A stretch of 64,000 nt of DNA from Heterodera schachtii. Taxonomy: Eukaryota; Nematoda; Chromadorea; Rhabditida; Heteroderidae. Shown in pieces: positions 40,292-50,499 of the stretch. The notes beneath the pieces were generated by a model. The model made no database searches. It worked only from the letters and a program-made list of their open reading frames with translations, and was not told the DNA's origin. Position 1 is the stretch's first letter. Each line of letters opens with the position of its first letter. The stretch is taken from positions 124,001-188,000 of the forward strand of contig SIJG01000144.1 in assembly GCA_023374025.1 (NCBI GenBank), written 5' to 3'. A program made the translations under genes and the position numbers.

Positions 40292-42102
40292 AAAATTCAC
40301 TCAAATTGCAAATAAAAAAATAATTAAAAATTTTTTTATAAACTAATATTTTGCGCATTAATAAACGATTATTGTGAGAAAAAAGATTATATAAATAAAA
40401 AATATTATTAATACGAAAGAAAATTATTAACTTTATACAATAAAAATTTTGCTCAATGTTGAATATAACAAAAACATTTATTTCGTCAACATGAGAACTA
40501 ATTTTAATAAGATTTTTACAAATACTAAACAAAATAATTCTTTGAAAATATTAAACCAATAAACGAAATACTTAACAAAGACAATTCATAAAATTTTAAA
40601 ATACTAATATCAAAAAATTGATAAAATAATTATTAACAAATAGTTAAAAATGAATTAAAAAATTTTACAACAATTATAATAATTCTTTAAAACAGTAAAA
40701 GTAAATTCAAGCACAAAACAAAAGTATTTTATAAAAATTTAAAAATAATAATTATTAAAATTTAATATTTTAGCACCAGCAAAAAAATACAAAATTTTGA
40801 TTTAAATTTTTCATAATTGTATAATTCAATCTATCATAAAAAGCATATTTTAAATGAAAAAAATAAAGAACCAGTTTCCATAATCATTTAGAAAATTAAA
40901 GTTACCAATAAAAAATTATTTAAATTAATGAAAAACACCAAAAAACTGTTTGGAGAACACCACCATTTGCAATGCCAATATCCGAGCCATGGTAATCAAA
41001 TCAAATATAATTTAAAAATCAATATTATATACGAAAAACAATAATGTAAAAAGAATCTCTATTCTTTTGAATAATAAAAATTAATTTAAAAAAGAAAAAA
41101 TTTAATGAAAAAAAATTTAATTGAAGGAATCTTGCGAGTCGTTCATCAAAACAATACACGCTATTTCAACATGAGAATAAAAAATAAATTGTCTAATCAA
41201 AAATCTAACCACAAATAATTTTAAATTTAATTAATATGATAGTTTTCTTAATTATAATTGTATAAAATAAATAATAAAATAAAATAATTATAAAATCTTT
41301 TAATTAAAAATTTTCTTGAAAAAAGAGAACATTTATCGACAACAATTGCACATTGGGAATCCAACAAGATTATTAATTGAGCAACGAAAATATTGAAACT
41401 CATGTTGATATAAAATAAATTCATTAATAAATTAATATGTACAAAATAAAGGATTCTCTTTTAAATAAAAGTTTAATTTATTATTAAAAAAATGCAAAAA
41501 TTTATTAAAAATACAATTTAAAAATAGTGCAAAATTTATAAAATAGTAATGTTTACTAAAGTAGGTTAGATAAATTTATAAATGGAATTACTGAATTTAA
41601 TAGAAAGATGATTTAGTAATTAATTCAAAATATAGAACAAACTATATAAAAACAAATAATTGGAATTTTAATTAAATTGACACAACAAAAGTAGTAACAA
41701 AATAAAATGAGATAGCAATTTAAAACAGCGAAAAATTATGAGTAAATAATTTTGAAAATTGTTTTTTAGGTCGATAAATAATTATTTAATAAGGAGGAAT
41801 AAAAATGGAAGCACTGATTAAAAATGTTGTGCATTTATATAAATGTTTGGGCTTTTAGCTTTGGTGCGTTTCTACAGAAAACAGTGCAAATTAATTCTTA
41901 TCTTAATAAATAATCGTATTAAAATCTTATTATAATTGTAATTTTAAATTATTAATAATCATTTAATTAATGTAAATCTTAATAAGGTAAAGCGCCGATG
42001 GAGACATTTAAAAATTTCACCATATTTCTTAACAGGTTGAACATTTCAAAGAAAACTCTAATATTATTCTAATAAAAATTTGAAGAAATTTAGAATATTC
42101 CC
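40292..42102. other. AT desert
   Basis: Complex islands at 40955-41000 (ending gccatg then GTAATC) and 41130-41190 (with catgagaata). The first could be a short exon, but it has no polypyrimidine acceptor. Confidence 0.5.
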
Positions 42103-42242
42103 TCAATGAAATAAAGAATAGGAAATAGGAAGCGGATCAGAAGAAGTGCCCGTATTTTGTGAGCAACCAAAAAGATTTTGTAAAAACGGCGACGAAATGA
42201 TGTTGCAATCCTTCAAAGTATGGCTGTCATTAAGCCGACGTT
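42103..42242 (-). pseudogene. Duplicated terminal exon of the ubiquitin-like gene with a different C-terminus
   Basis: It reads from the same TTTCAG acceptor and the same first 16 codons (RRLNDSHTLKDCNII plus the split first codon) as the last exon at 44075-43984. It then diverges abruptly and stays open to TGA at 42105-42103, ending ISYSLFH. The homology also covers about 160 bp of the upstream intron, to about 42410. No copy of the main ubiquitin exon (44761-44608) is seen upstream, so this is most likely a partial duplication. It could instead serve as an alternative last exon for a longer transcript, because it lies 1.74 kb downstream in the same orientation. Confidence 0.6.
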
Positions 42243-42412
42243 CTGAAATAATTTTAATTTAAAATGAGCAAAATAAACAATCAAGTGATTGTCGAAATGA
42301 GTAAAAAAAAAATTAATTTCTCTTATGTTGGCACAAAATGGTAAATTGCCACCCAGAACCTGTTTTTCGAAAATTTTTGGGGCCTCGAAATGCCAAATTT
42401 TTCCATCCCCTA
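42197..42412. repeat. Direct repeat, copy 1 (exon plus intron of the ubiquitin-like gene)
   Basis: This copy matches 44031-44245 nearly base for base over the exon part. It is somewhat diverged over the intron part, for example in the cacccagaa.ctgtttttcga block. The two copies lie about 1.83 kb apart in the same orientation. Confidence 0.8.
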
Positions 42413-43983
42413 TGAATTCAATTTGATTTTACTAATTAAATAAGAAATATTTATTATAGGCATTATCCGAAGGAAAGATTGTTCCATTGAGAATTAATAT
42501 TAACAAGAAAAATTTAAAAAGCATAAAAAGTCATGAGTAAAAGAAACATACAAAGTCAGCAACAATAAAAAGCGTACTGACGAAATCAGGGATAAAGCGC
42601 GTCAATTACATGCTTTAAATGAATTTATTTAATGAGTTAACAAAATAATGCTTATTCAAAGCTAAAAATTTTAATTAAATTAAAATTATTTGTGAGTAAA
42701 AGTCAAATAAAAAATTTAATATATATATATTTTATATGATTACTTTAAGGCAAAAAATAAATGAATGAAATTGGCTTTTTCCACTTTTAAATGTTCACAA
42801 ACAAACACAGTGAATTATATTTGAATAATTATATTTAATTAATTTTTTATTCACTTTTTCATTTATGATTAATAAAAAAAAGTAAATGAGTTCTTTGAAA
42901 AAGAAAATTAAGCACGAAAATTTCACGAAGAAAAAAAAGTTGATTACTATTCAGTTAAGAAATTTACATTTGGGTCATTAGGAAAACATTTCAAATCATA
43001 TGGAAAAAGAAAATGATAACAAATTGCAAACTCTCCTGAAAAAATGAGATTTAATTAAAAGAACAAAACTCAATTTTTCAAATTCATAAAAATTTTATTA
43101 ATGAGTCAATTTCAATAATTTTGACATAAAAAAACATAAGAATGAATTGAAAAATATTGAATAAATAAGTATAATAACAAAAAAAAACATTTATTATTAA
43201 GAAATAAATAATCATAAAAACGGTTTTTCAACAACCGAAAAGAATATTCCAAGAGAGGGAAAAAGTTAAATCGAAAACAAAATTGAGCTTATAATAAATA
43301 ATTTAAGCAAAAATAACAGACTAGATTTTCAAGGCATTGCAATTCATACGGTATAAAATATGTGAATTTAAAAACATTTTTTTCGTATAAAAACAAATCA
43401 AAGTAAAGTTATTACTAAAAAACTTTAATTATTCTAAAATTATAGTTAAATAATAAAATAAAATCACAATTCTACTGCATATATAATGTTATGAATTGCG
43501 AATTAAAAGGAAAAAATGAACTTTAAAAGTATGAAGAAAGCATAATTAAATCTCAATTTTAAAATTAAATTATGAATAAATGGAAGCTTAGTTTTTAAAT
43601 TATTTATTATAAAAAAAGAATTAACTAATAATGAAATAAATTTACAAGATTTATAATGAATTTTTAAATCGATGAAATTAAAAGTAAAGAGTTGCAAATC
43701 CATTTATTTAAAGTAACTTACTTATTTAATAATTGGACGTTTATAATTGATATCATCATTTGTTCTTGAAAGGAAGTATTTACTCAAACATTCATCAAAA
43801 AACTATCCCAATTTTTTGATTAGTTTTCGTTTTTTAAAAACATGCTAATGCATAAATGAACAAAATGACTCCCTTTTTATTTTATATTTAAATTTTTGTG
43901 GAGAATAAATTCAATTAGACAAAGAAAAGGCAAATGGTCAATAATTAAAATTATGAGGCAAAAATTCTGCCAATCTTTCAGCT
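42413..43983. other. AT desert downstream of the ubiquitin-like gene
   Basis: Would contain the gene's 3' UTR near 43980 and below. Several aataaa or attaaa strings exist on the minus strand, but none can be chosen. Confidence 0.5.
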
Positions 43984-45937
43984 CTAACAGCCACAAGCAC
44001 GCTGGAAAAGGTGAATGGTGGAGCCATTTATGATGTTGCAATCCTTCAAAGTATGGCTGTCATTAAGCCGACGTTCTGAAATAATTTTAATTTAAAATGA
44101 GCAAAATAAACAATCAAGGGATTGTCGAAATGAGTTTAAAAATTAATTTCTCTTATATTGGCACAAAATCGTAAATTGCCACCCAGAATCTGTTTTTCGA
44201 AGATTTTGGGCCTCCGAATGCAAATTTTTCCAGCCTCTATGAATTTTTAAAATGTTTTTTTCAAACTTTCCCGTTTTCAAGCCATCTTTGGGTTTTCAGA
44301 TCACCCAGAAGGAGTGATCAGATCACGATGGTGCAACTGACTTTTTTGATTAGCATTAAATGTAGTACTAGCATATTTTTTGTCAGATTTTGTCAAGTGT
44401 ACAACAAATTAAATGTCCTCCAAATTTCGACGGTATAATTTAAACGCCGAATTTGGGCCAATTTTCATAAAAAAATTCATTAATATTTTTTCTTCTATAT
44501 ATCCTCGGTTTTTTGTGTTTTTTCTTAATCTTTATGAGGGCACACATCCATAAACTCGGCACTCGTCATCATTCAGTAATAAATTAACGCAAAAATGAGA
44601 AATCTACCAGCGAAAAGCAGTCTTTGATGATCAATCAAAATGCCTTCAATGCGTTCAATTTTGATTTTGATTTCCTCGATTGTGTTACTTGGAAGAAGAT
44701 CACTGAGTGTGAATGTTCTGCCGTTCATCATTTTTACATAGATTTTAAATCCATGCCGATTCTGTGCATGGAAAATGCAATTAACAAAATAAATAATAAT
44801 GACGAAGGATGGGAATTTAAAATGGCAATCATCTGATATTGGTCCCACAAATAAGGGAAAAATGAAAACAATTAAGGCGCTGATTACGAGTCTGAGACCA
44901 TCTTTTTGCACATTTTCGATATTTAAAATATCCCGAATGATATCTGATTTTTTAATGCTTTTTTGTAAATGTACCTTTTTAAAACTCTAGCGAAATTAAT
45001 CGTTTTATAAAATGTAATTTACAAATTAATTAAAAAAATATTTTTTTTTACTTTTGGCTAGTTTTCATGACAAATCAATTTTTGAAATTTTTTTGAAAAA
45101 AACTTATTAGTTAACATAAAATCTGAAAAAATTCGTCGAAAAGTTTGAAATTTTTTTTAATTTTTCGGGGGGAAGGACCTGCTCCGCAACTGATTGTGAG
45201 CATGTTGGCATTGTTCCTTTTTGCATCTCCTTTGTTCCATTTATTTGTGTCTCAATTTCATCAATTCTGGCCAAATGTTTAGCAAATTGCCCAATACAAA
45301 CTGAAAAATGCTTTTATGAAACTAATTCTGTGCTAATTGGCTTAGTTCCAAAACTCTCTCTTGCGCTTTTTAGTTATTAAATTCTCCATTAAGGCAGTAA
45401 ACAAAAAATTGCAAAATTTGGATTTAAAGAGATTCTTTTTGTGGCATTGCCACTTTCATAGATCGGAGCAAGTGAAGGTTCAGTGCCGTAGTTAATTTGT
45501 AATTCCAAGTCCAAAAATTATAAGAGCATTCAAATTGTGGTTTTTGTGCATTTTCAAAAAAAAAAAGAAAAATAAATAAAACCTAAAAATCCGCAACATC
45601 GCAAAATTTTTCTGACTTAATTAAAAATTTACTGTATTTTCTGGCCAATTCTTTTTCCAATTCAGCATATTTGTCCAAGCACTTCTTCTGGCCTTCCTCT
45701 AACTTTTGGATTTGTTCAATCATAGCTTAAATTTATTCAATAAATAATAAATTAATGTTCCTTTTTTTCAAATATAAATTCTCACTTTTTCATTTTTGTT
45801 TTTTATATTTTTAATAATTTTTTGTCTTTTTCTATTGTATTACCGTTCTCCTGCTGTTCCATTTTTCTAACTTTTGTTTTCATTTCGTTGAGCTCATCCA
45901 TCGTTTCTCTTTGCTTCAATTCGGCTTTAAGCAGCCG
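43984..45937 (-). CDS. Coiled-coil plus ubiquitin-like domain protein, at least 6 exons, 5' end not found
   Basis: Minus-strand exons read 45937-45844, 45725-45633, 45300-45179, 44986-44888, 44761-44608 and 44075-43984, giving 654 nt (217 codons plus TAG). Intron phases are 1, 1, 0, 0 and 1, and every junction keeps the frame. Acceptors include TTTTTTCAG, TTTTTCAG and ATTTCAG. Donors are GTAATA, GTAAAT, GTCCTT (weak), GTAATC and GTAGAT. The first two exons encode a charged, heptad-like coiled coil (ELNEMKTKVRKMEQQ; KLEEGQKKCLDKYAELEKEL). The last two encode a complete ubiquitin fold: FKIYVKMMNGRTFTL, SNTIEEIKIKIE, HQRLLFAERRLNDSHTL, KDCNIINGSTIHLF. The positions of ubiquitin K48 and K63 are R and N, and the usual RLRGG end is RACGC, so the protein should not be conjugated; it may act as a decoy or adaptor (inference). 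The first-exon start codon is not identified; an internal ATG lies in exon 1 as listed. Secreted or effector status cannot be judged without the 5' end. Confidence 0.72.
44031..44245. repeat. Direct repeat, copy 2 (in the intact ubiquitin-like gene)
   Basis: Partner of 42197-42412. This copy retains the ubiquitin-like continuation of the exon (NGSTIHLFQRACGC). It is therefore the parental form, and the 42-kb copy is the derivative. Confidence 0.8.
44410..44515 (+). mobile_element. Fragment of a Tc1-like element inside the last intron of the ubiquitin-like gene
   Basis: This stretch aligns by eye with 52955-53045, the region just after the transposase relic in the palindrome. Shared blocks include a gac..ataattt...aacgcc block, then ttggg.caatttt, then aaaaaaattcat, then ttcttcta. 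It lies within the intron 44607-44076, so this intron was probably enlarged by an insertion. Only the 3' non-coding part of the element is visible. Confidence 0.5.
44551..44576 (-). repeat. Short dispersed repeat B, copy 2
   Basis: Partner of 22722-22765 (gaatgatgacgagtgccgag). It is inside the last intron of the ubiquitin-like gene, near the Tc1-like fragment. Confidence 0.45.
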
Positions 45938-46118
45938 CTGAAAAAACTAAATTTCTTTTTTTCAACATTTTAAAGTGTCTTTGACAGCTCGTAACCATAG
46001 AGAATTCTCAGGAAAACGGTTGGAGACTTTTCCGAACAAATTTACCCCAAGAACAAATTATGTCAATAAATCCGTCGGAAATTGGAATTTTGATAAAAAA
46101 AGCAATAATAAGAACAAG

Positions 46119-46188
46119 TGTCAAAAATATGCTAGAAATTGGAATTCCGATCCAAACCATAGGAAAAACAGAAACGGTGTATAATTGG
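46119..46188 (+). repeat. Dispersed repeat A, copy 2
   Basis: Partner of 7776-7842, sharing tgtcaaaaat, ggaattccgatccaaacc and aggaaaaacagaaacgg. It sits just upstream of the first recognised exon of the ubiquitin-like gene. The missing 5' exon may therefore have been displaced by this repeat or lie beyond it. Confidence 0.7.
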
Positions 46189-46189
46189 G

Positions 46190-47539
46190 GTATAATTTTT
46201 TTTTAAAAATGGATTTGACTTTTTTGTTCGAATCCGGGTTCGGTGTTCGAATTGGGCCAAAATAGATAGCAGAATCGGTTTTCCCGACCCTGAAACGCCT
46301 AAAACAAATTTGTTTCAAAAAAATTTTTTATTGAAAATCTGAGTAGAGATAATCGTAATGTTTTAAAATCGCTTTATCATTTTTTGAAAATCGTGAAACA
46401 AAAGATGGTCACTCAAAATAACAAATTCTAAATACCAGTAGCCGAAAAATTTTTTTCTGGTCATCTTAAAATTGTTGAATTCCTTATTTTAAAAGTTTAT
46501 TCCAAAATAGCAAGGTGTAATTGTGATTATTCAAATTGTAAGTAAGTTTGTGATGGGTTGCGGAAAATATTGTTTTAACAAATGATGATTTTTAAATAAT
46601 GCCCCTTTTCACTAGATTGATGGTTTTACGTTGCCAATTCCGAACCCTGACCTGAACGCTAAAAAAATGCCTAAGAAAATATCAATAAATAAAATTGCCG
46701 CTATGAAAAACTAGAAGTAATTTAATTAAGCTTTATATTTTATCTAACTATTAAAATTTCTTATATACAAGAGTAGCATATCAATTAAAATTTAACTTTT
46801 TTACCAAACATATGTTAATATTGATTGACCAATCGAATCTTTTCTTGGTCATCGATTAGATCATTTAATTTATTATTTTTTTTTATTAATTAATTTGTTT
46901 ATTAATTTATAAGGAATAACCAAGTAATAAACAAAATTGTTGTTTGATTATTTGGCTTCGGCTTTTAAGCCAACTAATTATAAGTAATTTATCTGCTTAG
47001 GACAACACAAATATTTTTAAAAAAGAAATTAATTTTAAGTTGAAATAACGGCCAGTCAATAAAGATAATATCCAAAAAGAATTCTAATAAATTAAAACAT
47101 ATCGTTTATAAATTTTTTTAAAATTTTAATTAAAAAAAAGAACTGAATCATTAAAAATAGATAATTTATTATTTTTGAATAATTATCAGGGTTTTTTTTG
47201 TTTACCTGATAAAGATATTATATTCAACAATTAACCATTTATAAAGATTGATGAAATAATATTAGTAAATAATTAGAAAAAATGTTCTAATGAAACAATT
47301 CTTGGCTCCAGCTAGATAATTGTGACCATTAATGCTTTATACTTTGTTGTTTGTTTAAATGTGAATTAAAAAATATGCAAATATACTTTAAATTTTGTTA
47401 ATACCAGTTAAGTTTAATGCTTGCTAATTTATATTTCTTGCTAAAATATTGAAGTAATATTATGACTTTACCACAGTAATTTGTTTAACCTTAATTATAA
47501 AAAACATTTGTTTTGGGCAACCCAATTTGTTCAAAACTT
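46190..47539. other. AT-rich interval upstream of the ubiquitin-like gene
   Basis: Less extreme composition at 46.2-46.7 kb (ggttcggtgttcgaattggg; ccgaaccctgacctgaacg). It may hold 5' exon material or transposon debris. No splice-consistent exon was found. Confidence 0.45.
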
Positions 47540-47640
47540 GGTGACGGTGACAAGAAAATTTAAATAAAAAATCTCATTTTTAATCCCAAGACTGGAGAAT
47601 CTCATAATAATTTAAAATTAAATTAAAAAATGTCCAAAAC
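47540..47640 (+). repeat. Dispersed repeat D, copy 2
   Basis: Partner of 39711-39812 in the same orientation, sharing gtgacaagaaaatt, ggagaatctcataataattt and aaaaaatgtccaaaac. Confidence 0.65.
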
Positions 47641-47816
47641 AAATAGATTAAATAAAATAAAATAATAAATTTAAAATTAATTTTTGTTTTTTTTCATTTT
47701 ATTTCACCAAATAAAAATTGATGCTAATTTTAAAAAATTCTTTACATATATCATTCGATAGTGAATAAATGTATAAATAATCTCTTATAATATTATATTA
47801 AATCAGGGCTTCGATA

Positions 47817-47890
47817 TGTGAGGATTTTCCTCATTTTGTGGTCTTTTGAGAAATTTAAGGATTTTTGTGGTCTTTTGATAAAAAGTGACA
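47817..47890 (+). repeat. Short tandem words, tttgtggtcttttga
   Basis: ttttgtggtcttttgagaaa and its repeat with gataaa lie about 33-35 bp apart. They are preceded by a small tgaggattttcctca hairpin. Confidence 0.7.
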
Positions 47891-47929
47891 AAAACGCATG
47901 TTTTTTTGAAAAATTAGCTATATTTGGCT

Positions 47930-48090
47930 TTAGAAAAGAATAGAAAATTGAATTTTTAAAAATTTTTTTGGAGGTTTTAAATAAGATTAATTATAGATTT
48001 GTACCAAAAATTACCAATTTTGCGATTTTGGTCCAATTAAAAAAAAAAAAAGAATTATAGGGTCCGGCGGCGCTGATAGGCGCCGTGATT
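47930..48090 (+). repeat. GC-core repeat, divergent copy
   Basis: Core ggcggcgctgataggcgccg lies at 48065-48084, with a diverged AT flank containing caaaaattaccaattttgcg. It is close to foldback-related words at 48.14-48.21 kb. Confidence 0.65.
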
Positions 48091-48144
48091 GTTTTAAACG
48101 AAAAATATGAAAGAACTGATTTTGTTCGCAATTTTATGGACGCT

Positions 48145-48215
48145 TTTAAAAAATGAGGATTTTTCATGCCAAATGAGGATTTTTTGAGGTATTTTAGTGG
48201 CAAATGAGGATTTTT
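48145..48215 (+). repeat. aaatgaggattttt words related to the 7.4-kb foldback
   Basis: Three aaatgagga(t)tttt words, one with the preceding catgcc found in the foldback arms at 7.4-7.6 kb. It is probably a decayed arm of the same family. Confidence 0.65.
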
Positions 48216-50499
48216 TTCAAAATTAATTATAAATAAGATTTTTTTATCGAAAACTCCCGACGAGATTGGTACTTAAAATTATTTTGTTTTATTCAAATAA
48301 ATGCAAAATAATATGAAACGACTAAGAAAAAATAATTATTTAAAGAAAATTTACCAGTAAAAAAATTAAGAAAGAAATTCCAAATAAAGTTAAAAAACTT
48401 AATTCAATATGATTAATTAGAAATATATACTTTTTTAACAAATGCTGCTACTAAAATACAATCAATTTTTATTTACAAGCGAATTCAAAATAGTATAATA
48501 AATCTAAAAAAAAGAGAAGTACATCAGAAAATAATGAATAAAACATAATTTTAATTAAATAATGCGATGAAAAAAAGAAATATTTATTAATCAAAATAAA
48601 GTTAGTCAATATAGAATTTAGTTGCTTTTAATTTTTATTATCAATTTAACAAAGAAGAAATCACAATTTATAAAATAGATTTTGTTATTTAAAAAATACG
48701 TTTAGATTAATGAAAAATCTTGCCTAATTTTAAAGAAAAATCAATCAAAAAACGTCATAAAAATTTATCAAACTGAATATTGAATTTTCAAAATACCTAT
48801 TAAAATGATGCTTTCAAATATACATTTCTTTGAATAATTTTGAAACCAAATTAAAATTTATATATCCGTTAAATAAGATAATAAAAAAATAATTGAAAGA
48901 ATTAAAAAATTTACACAAAATTTTAGTATTTATTTTTAATTAAAAAAATTAATACTATAAATCTTTCCGTTTTTTACGAAAAGTACCATTCTCGTATTTG
49001 TTATTTATATGTATAATAATTGAAAAAAATATATTACCTAAACTTGTGAAAAATAACTTTAAATTAAATTATACAATTTATACAGGGATTTTTTATTTCT
49101 ACTAAATACTAATTTATCTATGGAGTGCCGAACAAAATCAACAGTAAAATAATAATATGATTTATTTTACAAAAATAATTATCTGAAAAACATAAATATT
49201 TAATTATTTACTAAATTTATTTTTCATCACTTATATACAAATAAAATTTAACTATTTAAAATTAATTTTGATTAAAAGCCTTGGTTTTAAGTGATTTAAA
49301 AAATAGCACAAAAAATCAAGAAATGTATAGAGTTTACTAAGAAACGGTGAACAGCAGCAGGATGTCACGAAGTAACGCACAAGAATAGTCAAATTAATTC
49401 TTCGATATCTAATAATATTTCAAATTTAAAAATAATAAAAAATTTAAACTCACAAAATATAAAGTTTTTTTCAAGTGCTATCAAAAGCACCACATTAGTT
49501 TTTTAAAAGGAAAAGGTCTATAAGTCGATTCAACGGAAGTATCTTATATTTAAAAGAATTTTAAATTAATATAAAAAGGCTACAAACCAAGCTAAAAAAT
49601 TTCTAACATTTTAAGCGCAAATCTGTGTTAAAATCCAAAACAAAATTCGATATACGTTAAAATAGATATATATGGCTTCAAAAAACTCGGCAGCGAGAAT
49701 TTAAAAATTTCATCGTTTAATTTAAATAAATCAAGTTAAAATTAAAAAAACTATTAAGTAATACATTTAGTGGAGAAAAGTTTAAAAATATTTTTTCTAT
49801 TTTTCAAATTTTTATTGGTTATTATTTTAGAAGATTAAATATTTATTAAAAATTATTCAAAAATTATATTGCAAACTTAAAAATGGAACAAGACTAAATA
49901 CTGACCACTAATCCTTCAGTTCATCAGTTAACAAAATGCTGAATTACCGCCATCGTCTCGCCGAAAATTAAAAATGAAATAGGGCTATTTATTTCAGTCT
50001 CATGGGCTCATGCACATTCATATTTGAAAATGAAATTTAAAGTAACAATAATTTCAAAAAGATGTTTGCTTGTTGAAAATCCAAGACCCTTTGTTTCTCC
50101 ATGAGAATACAAAAGATAAAAATAAAATGACGAGACATATTTATTTTAATAAAGTTTTAATTAAAAATATATGCCAGTGTTAAGAGAAGAATTCTTGTTG
50201 GAAATACTTACAACTTTCATTTTGGCTTAAATTAAATGAAAATTTTGCATTAAAATTGGAGTTACCAAAAGAAATTTTTATAATAAATTTAAAAAATGTT
50301 TTTGACCTCAAAAACATTTTAATAAAGTCAGTAAAAGCATAAAAAAACTACCGTCTACATCATTATCGTTGATCGGCTACTGTGCATGATTAATGAAGAA
50401 TAAAATTATCCATTCTCAAGGATTTTTAGCTATATTTGGTAAACATATATAGAAGTTTTTATATAAAACTATTTTAGAATATAAGAAAATACACTAAAA
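48216..50499. other. AT desert left of the palindrome
   Basis: Islands at 49340-49390, 49905-49980 and 50345-50395 are more complex than the surroundings. The last has CACAG/GTAGTT-like borders but stops in all frames. One catgagaata motif lies at 50100. Confidence 0.5.

Noticed and set aside
40955..40990. Possible 36-nt exon NTTICNANIRAM with donor GTAATC
   Set aside because: There is no polypyrimidine tract before the supposed acceptor and no partner exon.
44573..44911. A 112-residue minus frame with an apparent N-terminal signal peptide before a ubiquitin domain
   Set aside because: Its first codon is GTG, not ATG. The frame stays open upstream to an intron acceptor, and the hydrophobic part coincides with a canonical 126-nt intron.
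50340..50395. Possible 28-nt exon (CACAG acceptor, GTAGTT donor, minus)
   Set aside because: Stops occur in all three frames.
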